Program-made: the position numbers and the translations under genes
Source: JAENVT01 sp963805445
GTDB taxonomy: Bacteria; Actinomycetota; Acidimicrobiia; Acidimicrobiales; Ilumatobacteraceae
Length of the DNA stretch: 64,000 nt
Direction of reading: 5' to 3'
Assembly: GCA_963805445.1 (NCBI GenBank)
Contig: CAWDUI010000047.1
Span: 124,001 to 188,000 of the forward strand
Shown: in pieces, positions 54,844 through 64,000 of the stretch
Layout of the letters: each line of letters begins with the position of its first letter
How positions within the stretch are numbered: position 1 is the stretch's first letter
Notes under the pieces: generated by a model
Databases searched by the model: none
Told to the model about the DNA's origin: nothing
What the model saw: the letters and a program-made list of their open reading frames with translations, nothing else

Positions 54844-56037
54844 TCAGGCGGCGAGCAAACGAGGCAGCGGCCGGGCCGCGAGCGCGGCCGCTTGCGTATC
54901 GATGGCGACGCCGAGCCGTTTCTGCAGGTCGATGACTCGCTCGACCGACGGGTACGTCACCAGTTCGCATGTGATCTCGAAGACCTCGCGCAGTTGGCTG
55001 TCGCGCATCGTGTGGTAGCCGGCGAGCGCGCTGCCCTCGCCGTCGTCGCCTCGGATGATGTCGTCGAGCGCGCCGGCAAGGAGCTCGGCGTCTCTGAAGG
55101 CATCGCTGATGCCGTGGCCGGTGATCGGGTCACGGTGGTAGCCGGCGTCGCCGACCAGTGCCCATCCGGCACCGACTGGATGCCGGATGTGGTTCGGCAG
55201 GCCGATCACTCCGCGGGTCGTCGACCTGCGCATTCCACCGGCGCGTAGACGCTCGGCCAGTGCGGGCGATGCCACGTGCAACATCGCATGGAACGAATCG
55301 TCGATGGTGGTATGCGCTCGGCGGAAGTTGTGGGCAATGTCGTCCGGTGTGCACACCCACACGCATGCCTCGCCGTTGTTCGTGGGGAAGATCCCGGCGA
55401 ACATCCGGTCACCGATGTGGTACTCCATCGCCCGCCAATCGCCGGCGAAGTACGCGTAGTGCGTCGAACCTGTGGCGGAGCGAGTCTCGGTGAGTGGAGC
55501 CTCGACGGCGCGCGCGATCCTCGAGTTGCGTCCGTCGGCACCGACGACGAATCGTGCGGCAAACTCGACTTCGTGGTTGCCCTGCCGGCCGGTGATTCCG
55601 GTGACCCGCCCGTCGAAGCGGCGGCGAACGCCGTCGACCGTCACGCCGGTCAACAGTTGCGCCCCTGCGGCGACAGCGGCATCGACCAACAACGCGTCGA
55701 GGATGTGACGTCTGGGCGCGACCAACATGTCGATCCCCATACGCTCCTTGATCGTTCGCGTCACCGATACCTGGCCGCCGTGGAACTCAACTTGGCGGAT
55801 CGGCGGAGTGCCGGCATCGAGCACGGCAGGAAGCAGGCCCCACCGATTGAGCTGCACCATGCCGCTTCGGGCGATGGCGTGCGTCGACAACGTGTCGCTG
55901 GGAAACGCGCTGCGGTCGACCAGCAGCACGTCGTGCCCCGCCGAGGCGAGGAGCAACGCTGTCGCCGCGCCCGCACACCTGGCGCCGACCACTACGACGT
56001 CGGCGCGGTGGTTCGAATCGGTCAGCTGACGAGCCAC
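54844..56037 (-). CDS. FAD-dependent monooxygenase / geranylgeranyl-reductase-like flavoprotein
   Basis: 397 residues from the GTG at 56037 (GGAGGAC ribosome site). FAD domain: ADVVVVGARCAGAATALLLA (about 10-29, GxGxxG-like), DLD-like GADGRNSRIARAVE, and VGDAGYHRDPITGHGISDAF for the second FAD motif. Group of PHBH-fold aromatic hydroxylases and geranylgeranyl reductases. The start overlaps the PIG-L stop by 16 bases. Substrate unknown. Confidence 0.8.
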   Translation of the reverse strand: MARQLTDSNHRADVVVVGARCAGAATALLLASAGHDVLLVDRSAFPSDTLSTHAIARSGMVQLNRWGLLPAVLDAGTPPIRQVEFHGGQVSVTRTIKERMGIDMLVAPRRHILDALLVDAAVAAGAQLLTGVTVDGVRRRFDGRVTGITGRQGNHEVEFAARFVVGADGRNSRIARAVEAPLTETRSATGSTHYAYFAGDWRAMEYHIGDRMFAGIFPTNNGEACVWVCTPDDIAHNFRRAHTTIDDSFHAMLHVASPALAERLRAGGMRRSTTRGVIGLPNHIRHPVGAGWALVGDAGYHRDPITGHGISDAFRDAELLAGALDDIIRGDDGEGSALAGYHTMRDSQLREVFEITCELVTYPSVERVIDLQKRLGVAIDTQAAALAARPLPRLLAA

Positions 56038-56858
56038 GATGTCCTCCGATTCTCGGCGATCGCCCATTCATCTGCCGTCGGAAGCCGGAAGAACTCGTCC
56101 ACCCACCACTCGTCGAACGCCTCGTCGCCGATCATGTCGATCAGCGTCGACACCTGCGAGGCATGGGCCCTCAGGGCACGCGCCTTCAGCATTCGTTCGC
56201 GAGACGTGGGCACGACGTGGAGGGCGAGGTCAGCTGCATCGACTCCGTCGGGTTCGCCCCCCATCCACACCCCGAGATCGGAGTGCAGGGATTCGTGGCG
56301 ACGCATGAACTCGTCGGTCATGGTTGCGTACAGCACTCGATCGTGTCCCACGGCGGCCGCTGCGGCTGTGGTCCACATGCTGACCGCGATGTGGTCGGGA
56401 TGCCCGGTGACACCGTCGGGCCCGAAGGTGACGATGACGTCGGGACGCACGTCTTCGATCAATGCGATGATCGACTCGATGGCCTGCTCGGCGTCCGCGT
56501 ACGCGCACTCGCCATCGCTGTAGCCGAGGAATCGCACATCGCGGACGCAGAGGCCTGCCATCGCCGTGCGCATTTCCTGCTCGCGCAGCCGCGCCAGTTC
56601 GCCGGCATCGCCCGAGCCACCGGCCTCGCCTCGCGTGGCGGACGCCAGCACGACTCGGCCGCCGACCTTCACGACGCGGCTCATCAAGACGGCGCTGAGA
56701 TACGACTCGTCGTCGGGGTGTGCCCACACGCCGAGCAGCGTGATCGGTCGTGTCGGGAACTGCCCACCGTGCGCCAGGGGGTCGGGCACGGTGTGATGTG
56801 GCGGGATCAGTGCGAACGGCGTCGCAATGTGGGTTGGGGGCTGTGGTGCGGGTCTCAT
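56022..56858 (-). CDS. PIG-L/LmbE-family zinc deacetylase
   Basis: 278 residues. The zinc motif is VWAHPDDESYLSAVLMSR (A-H-P-D-D-E) with the third ligand in GVTGHPDHIAVSMW. Family members remove acetyl from GlcNAc-type sugars, as MshB does in mycothiol synthesis; the length and Pro-rich N-terminus differ from MshB, so the substrate is open. First gene of the operon with the FAD enzyme and OsmC. Other in-frame starts further in are possible; the AHPDD motif is at about residue 46. Confidence 0.75.
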   Translation of the reverse strand: MRPAPQPPTHIATPFALIPPHHTVPDPLAHGGQFPTRPITLLGVWAHPDDESYLSAVLMSRVVKVGGRVVLASATRGEAGGSGDAGELARLREQEMRTAMAGLCVRDVRFLGYSDGECAYADAEQAIESIIALIEDVRPDVIVTFGPDGVTGHPDHIAVSMWTTAAAAAVGHDRVLYATMTDEFMRRHESLHSDLGVWMGGEPDGVDAADLALHVVPTSRERMLKARALRAHASQVSTLIDMIGDEAFDEWWVDEFFRLPTADEWAIAENRRTSWLVS

Positions 56859-56877
56859 GTGCGTCTACCTGTGAAGC

Positions 56878-56897
56878 CGCACGACCATTCGTGCGGA
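56878..56897 (-). promoter_or_regulatory. Hairpin/operator upstream of the PIG-L gene
   Basis: CCGCACGA-CCAT-TCGTGCGG, perfect 8-base arms, 20 bases before the ATG. No U-tract, so an operator or a leader hairpin rather than a terminator. Nothing else is seen between 56859 and 57068. Confidence 0.4.
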
Positions 56898-57068
56898 CCC
56901 TGTCGACAGTACGGAAACCCGATTCGCCCGTCATCGGCGTCATCTACCCATATGTGTTGGTTCATCTACCTATCTACGTACGAACCGGCGAAGCGGTTCG
57001 CGAGAGGCAACGGCGAACCGATCTGGCCGCGGCTCTCCCAGCGCTCGAGCGCAGCAGGCGACGCCCGG

Positions 57069-58063
57069 CTACTCGACCAGGCGGCGACGGACGGGGAACA
57101 GGTCGACGCCGAGCTTGCGGCGGATCGTGCCCCAGATTCCACCCTGCAACAGCAGGGCAACACCGATGGCGATCACGCCCATCGAGATCAGGTAGAACGT
57201 CTGGTGATCCTTGAAGCGGTCGCGCAGCACGTAGTAGAGCACCGCCCCGATCACCGGACCCTCGATGGTGCCGATGCCCCCGATCACGACGATGAAGATG
57301 ATCGGCGCCGTCCACTGCACCACACTGAACGCGCCACCCGTGCCCGCCGGCTGGACTCGCAACTGTTGGAGGTAGTACGTGGCGCCGGCCAGACCGGTCC
57401 AGAACGCAGCCAGCACCCACACCAGGAACCGCGTGCGGTACACGTTGGCGCCGAGGCCGCGAGCGCCGTCCTCGCTGTCGCGGATGGCCTGCATCTGCAG
57501 GCCGAGGCGTGAGCGCAAGACGAGGTACGTCAGCACCACGGAACCCACGCCGACGAACAGGCGCGAACCAGTAGCCGTTGTCCTGCCGGGTCGGCCAGGT
57601 CGTAGCCCTTCACCTTCAGCGACACGCCGTTGCCGGCCCCGAGACTCTTCTGCAGGATCACGATCAGGCTCACGGCCTCGGCCACGACCCACGTGCCGAT
57701 CGCAAAGTAGCTGCCGCGCAATCGGAAGGCGATCAAGCCGATCGGGACCGAGGCGACGGCCGCGATCAGCGCGGCGAGGGGCACCGAGACATACAGGTTC
57801 TGGCCGTGCACGTTGACCAACGCGATCATCGCGTACGCACCGAGGCCGACGAAGACCTGTTGGCCGACCGACACCACACCGGCGAAACCGGCGAGCAGGT
57901 TCCACATCACCGCCAAGGCGACCAGCGTCAGCAACTCGACCATCTTGCGTTGCAACGAGACTGAGCCCCACGACGGCAAGGCAGCCAGCACGACCACCGC
58001 GATCAACGCCATGACGGCGAACACCTTGCTGGTGACCGTGCCTCGAACGACTCGCATGCTCAT
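57069..58063 (-). CDS. livM: Branched-chain amino-acid/aromatic-type ABC permease LivM, frame broken near 57570
   Basis: About 331 residues joined, with 8 to 10 predicted helices: VELLTLVALAVMWNLLAGFA, GVVSVGQQVFVGLGAYAMIA (the LivM signature), LRGSYFAIGTWVVAEAVSLI and IGGIGTIEGPVIGAVLYYVL. Moves substrate through the membrane with LivH. The break at about 57570 needs one missing base. Overlaps livH by 4 bases (ATGA). Confidence 0.85.
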
Positions 58064-58929
58064 CGCGCCTGCGCCTTTCCGAACATGCCGGTCGGGCGCA
58101 GCACCAGGACGGCGAGGAACACGCCGTGGCCGAACAACTCGCCCCACTGTGGATTGATCTGGCGCCCGATCGCCTGGGCAACACCGAGGGTGATGCCACC
58201 GGCCAGCGTGCCCCAGAGCGAGCCGAGCCCGCCGATGATCACGGCCTCGAACGCGTAGATCAGCCGGGCCGGGCCGACAAACGGATCGAACGACGACCGC
58301 GCCCCGAACAGCACGCCGGCGAGCGCAACGGTGGCGAGCGCCAGGGCCATGGCGACCGCGAACACGCGCTTGATGTCGATGCCCATCAGCCGAGCCGCGT
58401 CGGCATCGTCGGAGGTCGCCCGGAACGCACGCCCGAGTTTGGTTCGCTTCAGGAACAGCGCCAACGACCCGAGCACGACGACGGCGGTGATGAACGTCAG
58501 CAGCGGCAGCCAACCGATTCCGATCGTGTCGTTGACCTTGATCGTCGACGTCTTCAGCGTGCCGACGTTGAGGCCTTGCGTGTCGGCCGTGTACTTCTCC
58601 AGGAGTGCGTTCTGGATGACGATGCCGAGGCCGAACGTCGCCACGATCTGGAACGCGGGGTCGACGCCGACGACCCGGTCGAAGATCAATCGCTGCAAGA
58701 TGTAGCCGACGACGAACGCGGCCGGGATCACGATCAGCAAGGCGACGAGCGGGTTGACGTCGAGCGTCCTGGAGATCGACAGCGTCATGAATGCGGCGAA
58801 GATCGCCAGGTCGCCATGGGCCAGGTTGACCAGGCGCATGACGCCGAACGCCAGCGACAGCCCGGTGGCGAACAGGGCATACAGACCGCCGAGCAGAACG
58901 CCCTGGATGATCGCGTTGGCCCAGACCAT
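58060..58929 (-). CDS. livH: Branched-chain amino-acid/aromatic-type ABC permease LivH
   Basis: 289 residues, intact. IIQGVLLGGLYALFATGLSL, FGVMRLVNLAHGDLAIFAAF, and EAVIIGGLGSLWGTLAGGIT are the LivH signatures; 8 helices. The start shares one base with the livF stop. Confidence 0.9.
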   Translation of the reverse strand: MVWANAIIQGVLLGGLYALFATGLSLAFGVMRLVNLAHGDLAIFAAFMTLSISRTLDVNPLVALLIVIPAAFVVGYILQRLIFDRVVGVDPAFQIVATFGLGIVIQNALLEKYTADTQGLNVGTLKTSTIKVNDTIGIGWLPLLTFITAVVVLGSLALFLKRTKLGRAFRATSDDADAARLMGIDIKRVFAVAMALALATVALAGVLFGARSSFDPFVGPARLIYAFEAVIIGGLGSLWGTLAGGITLGVAQAIGRQINPQWGELFGHGVFLAVLVLRPTGMFGKAQAR

Positions 58930-59647
58930 CAGCGGCTCCCGCCGGCCATGCCGAAGTACGCCTCGGTGATCTGCTCCTTGGTCACGTCACGCGGGGTGCC
59001 GGTGAGCGCGATCCGACCTTCGAGCAGGCAGTAGAACCGATCGGCGACGGCGAGTGCCTGATTGACGTCCTGCTCGACGATCAGCACCGTCGTGCCCTGT
59101 GCCTTGATCACCGGCACCGCCTCGTACACCTGACGCACGACGATCGGTGCCAGGCCCAGCGACACCTCGTCGAGCAGCAGCAGACCGGGGGTTGGCCATC
59201 AACGCTCGAGCGATGGCCAACGTCTGACGCTCGCCACCCGACAGCCCCTCGCCAGCTGCGGTGCAGCAGCCGGGTCAACAGGGGGAACGCCTCGAGCACG
59301 CGCTGCTTGGTCCACGGACCGGGTCGACCGACGTCGCCGCCGATCACGATGTTCTCCTCGACCGACAACGACGGGAAGATGCGGCGTCCCTCCGGTACCA
59401 GGGCAATGCCTTGGGCAACGCGCTTGTGTGCCGGGGTCGAGGCGATCGACAGACCGTCGTAGCGGATGTCGCCGTGCATCGGATGCACCAGCCCGACGAT
59501 GGCCTTCAGCAGTGTCGATTTGCCGGCGCCGTTCGCACCGATGATGGAGACGGTCTCGGCCTCCTCCACGTGCAGGTCGATCGAGAACAGCGCCTGGAAG
59601 TCGCCGTAGCCGACGTCGAGGTGGTCGAGCACGAGCAGATCGGTCAC
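58929..59647 (-). CDS. livF: ABC ATPase LivF, two frame breaks
   Basis: About 239 residues joined. Walker A SIIGANGAGKSTLLKAIVGL, IALVPEGRRIFPSLSVEENI, signature LSGGERQTLAIARALMANP, Walker B LLLLDEVSLGLAPIVVRQVY, H-loop region VLIVEQDVNQALAVADRFYC: the LivF group. Extra bases near 59245 and 59185. GTG start overlaps the livG stop by 4 bases. Confidence 0.85.
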
Positions 59648-60382
59648 GACTCACCCGCCAGATCGTCGCCGAGATAGATCGATCGAACCTCGTCGGATGC
59701 CATCACGGCCTGCGGATCGCCTTCGATCAGCTTCCTGCCGGCATCCACGGCCATCATCCGGTCCACGACGCGCAGCAAGGCGTGGACGATGTGCTCGATC
59801 CACACGATCGACACACCCGTCGAACGGATCCGCTTGATGGTCTCGACCAGTTCGAGCACCTCGGCTTCGGTGAGGCCACCAGCAATCTCGTCGAGCAGCA
59901 ACAGCCGCGGCTGGGTCGCCAATGCCCTGGCCAGTTCGAGGCGCTTGCGATCGAGCAGGGTCAGCGAGCCCGCCACGACGTTGGCCTGCCCGAGCATCCC
60001 TGCCTGCTCGAGCGCCACGATCGCGGCCTCGTCGCGTGTGCCCTCCAGCCGACCGGTCGTCCCGAACGTCGAGCCGACCAGCACGTTCTCGAACACGGTC
60101 AGCCGCTCGAACGGGCGAGGGATCTGCGCCGTGCGTCCGAGCCCGCGATGACAACGCACGTGGGCCGGCAACCTGGTGAGGTTCTCGACCGCCGATGCTG
60201 ACGCTGCCGCGGTCGGGGCGCAGGTCACCGGCGACGAGGTTGAGCAGTGTGGTCTTGCCCGCGCCGTTGGGGCCGACGATGCCGAGGGCCTCGCCCTCGG
60301 CAACGTCGAACGAGAAGTCCTCCACCACCTGGAGCGCGCCGAAGCGCTTCCACAGGCCAACGACTTCGAGCAATGCCCCCAC
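59644..60382 (-). CDS. livG: ABC ATPase LivG, frame broken near 60190
   Basis: About 246 residues from the GTG at 60382. Walker A LGIVGPNGAGKTTLLNLVAG, then, in the next frame, GLGRTAQIPRPFERLTVFEN, signature-region LTLLDRKRLELARALATQP, Walker B LLLLDEIAGGLTEAEVLELV, VSIVWIEHIVHALL. The LivG group has an insertion after Walker A as seen here. One extra base near 60190. The signature LLDRKRLE replaces the usual SGGQ-type, as is common in LivG. Confidence 0.85.
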
Positions 60383-60395
60383 GCAATTTTGAAAT

Positions 60396-61859
60396 CTAGG
60401 CCAACAGGGCGAGTTCGCCGTTGGTCGGGATCTCCGGTGACTGCGTGTTGTTGACGACCAGCAGTTCGAACGGGAACTTCCCACCGCTCGACTTCTTCCA
60501 CTGACCGCCGACCAGCGATGTCGGGCTGACGTTCTTCGGCAGCCCGTTCTTGCCGTAGGCGATCGGCCCGACGATGGTGTCGAGCTGGGTCGCTGCGGCG
60601 GCATCGGCGATCGCCTGCTTGTCGGTGCTGCCGGCACGGGCCAACACGTCGAAGCACACTTCGAACAGGGCGTGGGCGAAGCCGACGAACTGCGTCCACT
60701 GCTTGCCGGTCGATGCCTCGAACTGGTCGGAGATCTCCTTCGACGTCTCGCCGGTCAACGAGCTGGTGAACGGGTGGTTGGGCGTCCACCACACCTCGCT
60801 GGCCAGACCATCGCCGAGGTCACCGAGCGCCTCGACTGCCGACGAGAACAGCACTGCCTTGGCCATCGTGACCAGCTTGGGGTTGAAGCCCTGCTGCTTG
60901 GCCTGCGTCCAGAACGTGGCGAAGTCGGGCGGGATCGGGATGCCGGCGACGATGTCGACGCCGCCGCTCTTCATCTGGCCGATCACGCTCGAGAAGTCGT
61001 CGCTGAGGGTCCTGGAAGCGGCCCGGGTCGACCAGCTTGTAGCCGCCGGCGGCGACGCCGGCGGGGAAGCCCGTCTTGGCATCGGCCAAGGCGTTGCCAT
61101 CGGGGTCGTTGGGGCACAGCAAGCCGACCGTCTTGTTGGTCTCGACCGAGCCCCACATGTCGCCGAACACCGCAACCAGCTGATCGGCTCCCCAGAAGAA
61201 GTGGTAGGTCCAGTCGAACCCGACGGCCGGATCGCCACCGCGGCCGAAGAAGTAGGGCTGCCACGGAGCAAGGGTCGACAGACACGGCACACCGTTGGCC
61301 TCGCACTGGTCGGCGACCGGGTTGATCATCTCCGGTGTGGCGATCGCCAGCATCATGTCGACGCCATCGTCGTTGATCAGTTCACCGGCTCGTGATGCAG
61401 CGGTGTCGGAGTTCGACTCGACGTCTTTCTGGATGATCTCGACCTTGTACGACTTGTCGCCGAGCATGATCCCGTCAGCGGCCAGCTTGTTGATGGCGTC
61501 GAGGATGAACGGGTTGGCCTCGCCGAAGCCGGCCAACGCGCCGGTCAACGGAACGGTGAAACCGATCTTCACGGTGCCGTCGCCGCCACCGCCGCCGAAC
61601 TTCGCAGCATTGCCATTGCCGCCGGCGGGCGCGGAGGTCTGAACGGGAACGGTCTCGGTCGGCGTGGGTGCGGCTGTTGCGGCCGGCGCAGCCGGTGTCG
61701 GACGGCGCCGAAGTGCCGTCGGGCGCCGATGTGGCATTGCTCGACTTGCTGTCGCTGCCGCACGCGGCGAGCAACGCTGCCGCTGCCGCTGCTCCACCGA
61801 ACGCAAGAATTCGTCGCCGGCTGTAGATCGGCCGTTCTGGCCAGGTCTCGATTCTCCAT
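60396..61859 (-). CDS. LivK-type substrate-binding lipoprotein, three or more frame breaks
   Basis: About 487 residues joined. Signal peptide with twin-arginine-like RRRILAFGGAAAAAALLAACGSDS (kept here as RRRILAF and LLAACGSD) and lipobox cysteine, a Ser/Thr/Pro linker, then the type I periplasmic-binding fold: GTVKIGFTVPLTGALAGFGE, INDDGVDMMLAIATPEMINP and GVDIVAGIPIPPDFATFWTQ, ending ELLVVNNTQSPEIPTNGELA. Breaks near 61820, 61705 and 61010, each one extra base. Binds an unknown ligand; the context suggests an aromatic acid or its relative. ATG at 61859 in the frame of MENRDLAR. Confidence 0.75.
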
Positions 61860-61903
61860 GACTTGTGGATCCCCCTTGTGGTTGGTTCTGTTTGCTCGAA
61901 GTA

Positions 61904-62648
61904 CTACTGGGTACTCAGACGCACGCTCACGCGTGCCGAGAGCTCTGGTGGTGCGGCGCAGGTGCTCATCGAGCAACCGCACTGCTTCAGCAGCGTCGCC
62001 GCGCAAGGCGGCGGCTACCAACGCACGATGCTCACCCTGCACATCGCGATCATCATCATGGCCGATCGGGACCGACCACCTCCGATACAACTCGGCTGCG
62101 TCGCGCAACGACAGCGCCATGTTCCGCAAGCGCTGGTTCGGGCACGCGGCAAGCAACGCCTGATGGAACCGTGAGTGCGCCAGCGTCCACTCTTCGCTCA
62201 TCACGACCGGGTCGGTGTCGGATTTCATCGGAGTGCGTTCGAGCGAATGGTGGGCGGCGACGAGATCGCTCTCCCACGCAATGTCGCCGTGGTCGATCGA
62301 CATCCGCAGGACCAGTCCCTCGATCTCGCAACGAGCCGTCGTGAGATCGTCGAGATCGTCTTGCGACAGCGGGGTGACGTGAAAGCCGTGCTGGGGTTCG
62401 GACTGCACCAGGCCCTGCTCGGCGAGGCGGGTCAGGCCTTCGCGCACCACGCTGGTGCTGCAGTCGTATCGCTCGGTCAAGTCGGCGAACCGCAGCTTGG
62501 TCCCGGGCGGCACACGACCCGACAAGATGTCGGCGCGCAGTTGGGCGTAGACCTGTTCGGTGCGGGTGATCGCAGCGAGGGCAGACCGATGGCGCGCCGG
62601 TTGCAGCTCAGCTCGCGCTGCAGACGCATCGTCGGCGACTTCCCCCAT
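61904..62648 (-). CDS. GntR-family (FCD) transcriptional regulator
   Basis: About 247 residues from the ATG at 62648. Winged helix TRTEQVYAQLRADILSGRVP, GTKLRFADLTERYDCSTSVV, REGLTRLAEQGLVQ; C-terminal FCD domain with ARCEIEGLVLRMSIDHGDIA, HSRFHQALLAACPNQRLRNM and LRGDAAEAVRLLDEHLRRTT, histidines for a metal-bound effector. The frame continues into livK without a stop; one extra base near the end gives a natural stop at 61904 (CTGAGTACCCAGTAG). Likely regulator of the Liv operon. Confidence 0.8.
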
Positions 62649-62698
62649 GGACGCACAGTCAAGCACTTTCGTGAATCGAGCGCAATATCGAAATTTTC

Positions 62699-62727
62699 TT
62701 GACATGTCGAACATCGAGCGGTAGAAC
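62699..62727 (+). promoter_or_regulatory. Sigma-70-type promoter of the ring-cleavage operon
   Basis: TTGACA (62699-62704), 17-base spacer, TAGAAC (62722-62727), then about 50 bases to the ATG at 62778, which has an AGGGGG ribosome site. One of few classical leadered promoters in the window. It lies 50 bases from the divergent GntR start. Confidence 0.55.
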
Positions 62728-62777
62728 GAACCCGTCCCACTGCGATGCCGGCGTGGGATTCACCAGGGGGTAACACG

Positions 62778-63708
62778 ATGACGGTGCACGGTCTTGCCGA
62801 GATGACGCTCGGCGTGCCGAACGTCGACGCGACCAGGCAGTTCTACCGCGAGTTCGGCCTCAGCGAAAGCGACAACGGGATGTTCGCATCGGCCGACGGG
62901 GGCGATCAACTCCGCGTGGTCGAGGCGCCGTACCGTCGCCTGGTGGAGTTCGCCCTCGCCGCCGACGACGTCGACGACATCGCCCGAATCCGCAGCGCGG
63001 CCGCTGCACACGACATTGCCGTGATCGATCACGACGATGGCAGCATCTCGATGACTCGAGCCGATCGTCGGCATCAGCGCCAAGGTCACCGTGCGTCCAC
63101 GCATCGTGCAGCCCGATCCGTACACGTGGAAGGCGATGAACTCGCCCGGCAATCCGGCCCGCTCGGGAACGCGTGCACCGGCGATCTTCGACCAGGGCCC
63201 TGCCCAGCCGCGCAAGCTCGGCCACGTGCTGTACACCAGCCCCGACTTCGAAGGCAGCATCCGGTTCCTCACCGAGGTGCTCGGGTTCAAGGTCAGCGAC
63301 ACCAGCGCCGGCATGATCGCCTTCCTCCGCTGCAGCACCGATCACCACAACGTCGGTCTGATCAACGCTCCCGTGCCGTTCTTCCACCACTCGTCGTGGC
63401 AGGTCAACGACGTCGACGAGATCGGCAAGGGCGCCCAGAACCTGCTGGCCGTCGATCCGACGCGCGACATCTGGGGCCTCGGCCGCCACTTCCTCGGCAG
63501 CAACCTGTTCTGGTACTTCCGCGACCCGGCCGGCAACTTCGCCGAGTACTACGCAGACCTCGATCAGATCCCCGAAGACGCCGAGTGGGATGCCCAGGAT
63601 TGGGCGCCCGACAAAGCGTTGTACGCATGGGGCCCACCCGTCCCCACCGAATTCGTCCACCCGAGCGATGTCGAAGAGATCGCCGCCGCCCTGCAAGGAG
63701 TCTCATGA
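62778..63708 (+). CDS. Two-module VOC protein, extradiol ring-cleavage dioxygenase-like, frame broken near 63060
   Basis: About 309 residues joined. First VOC module LAEMTLGVPNVDATRQFYRE; second module carries the iron ligands: H in KLGHVLYTSPDFEGSIRFLT, H in CSTDHHNVGLI, E in PAGNFAEYYADLDQI, as in type I extradiol dioxygenases (BphC/catechol 2,3-dioxygenase group). It would open a catechol ring beside a hydroxyl, giving a semialdehyde. One extra base near 63060. The stop overlaps the next gene's ATG (ATGA). Confidence 0.8.
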
Positions 63709-64000
63709 AGATCGCCCGCTTCACCGAGGGTGGCAGCACCCGTCTGGGAATCGTCACCACCGACACCGGTGAGATCATCGATGTCGGCACTGCCGACCCG
63801 TCGTTGCCGACCGATGTCGGTGTGCTGCTGGCCGGCGGCAACATCGCCTCGGTTGCCCGCACCGCTGCCTCCGCGCCGCGGATCGCCATCAGCGCCGTCA
63901 CGCTGGAGGCGCCGATCGCCCAGCCACCGACGTTCCTGGCGATCGGGTTGAACTACGCGGACCACGTCGCCGAGAGCGGGATGGACAAGCCGAAGGCCCC
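63705..64000 (+). CDS. Fumarylacetoacetate hydrolase (FAH)-family protein, 5' part
   Basis: 98 residues to the window edge: N-terminal FAH-like segment MKIARFTEGGSTRLGIVTTD, EIIDVGTADPSLP, and the family motif FLAIGLNYADHVAESGM. FAH-family enzymes act after ring cleavage, as hydratase/isomerase/decarboxylase of meta-cleavage products. Coupled to the dioxygenase-like gene, so they form a catabolic pair. Metal ligands and the rest lie outside. Confidence 0.85.
   Translation, partial: MKIARFTEGGSTRLGIVTTDTGEIIDVGTADPSLPTDVGVLLAGGNIASVARTAASAPRIAISAVTLEAPIAQPPTFLAIGLNYADHVAESGMDKPKA

Noticed and set aside
4346..63708. Programmed frameshifting as cause of the split genes
   Set aside because: No common slippery motif at the junctions, too many unrelated genes, and clusters of breaks; extra-base error fits better.

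Overview
The window is high-GC DNA from an actinobacterium, most likely a member of the Acidimicrobiia (Ilumatobacter-like). This is inference from gene content: mycofactocin genes, an NDMA-dependent alcohol dehydrogenase, SCO6745-type and OsmC proteins, ECF sigma/membrane-protein pairs, and many apparently leaderless genes with a TANNNT box 6-10 bases before the start codon. No rRNA, tRNA, CRISPR array or phage was seen.

Layout. 0-11 kb: three ECF sigma factors (one partial), two with overlapping downstream membrane proteins, a TauD-type dioxygenase, an orphan PIN protein, an SCO6745 protein, an arylsulfotransferase-like lipoprotein, a J-domain protein, OsmC and an APH-type kinase. 11-11.7 kb: a non-coding stretch with two covarying hairpins and an 88-bp direct repeat. 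11.8-17.7 kb: acyl-CoA dehydrogenase, membrane acyltransferase plus MFS exporter, a tiny membrane peptide and a LysR regulator. 17.8-23.4 kb: assimilatory sulfate reduction and siroheme genes (cysH-cysD-cysN-cobA-cysS, with a divergent cysG-type dehydrogenase). 23.3-29.7 kb: a PIN/Phd toxin-antitoxin pair, valS, an L,D-transpeptidase, MscS and an LCP protein.

29.7-43.2 kb is the most interesting region: a mycofactocin (redox peptide cofactor) locus. mftA, mftB and mftC are followed by a PlsY-type gene and a mycofactocin-associated FadH/OYE flavoprotein. The divergent strand carries a HelD-like helicase, an NDMA-type alcohol dehydrogenase (expected to use mycofactocin) and an AAA-VWA protein starting 3 bases behind it. 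An ABC exporter, a HAD-membrane-GH18 fusion and an LLM flavoprotein follow. 43.5-50.1 kb is an accessory island with an MDR/HxlR pair, three small toxin-antitoxin pairs, small membrane proteins and two copies of a 210-bp double-hairpin repeat. 50.2-56.9 kb: VOC/pirin divergent pair, a large LuxR-type ATPase regulator, and a PIG-L/FAD monooxygenase/OsmC operon. 57-64 kb: a complete Liv-type ABC importer with a GntR regulator, then an extradiol-dioxygenase-like VOC gene and a fumarylacetoacetase-family gene, together resembling uptake and ring-cleavage catabolism of an aromatic compound.

A major caveat is that more than 20 genes are split across reading frames while their protein sequence remains family-like in every segment. 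In most junctions I resolved, the fix is removal of one extra base. This looks like insertion-biased sequencing error rather than true decay, so such genes are annotated as single genes with the approximate frame break stated.
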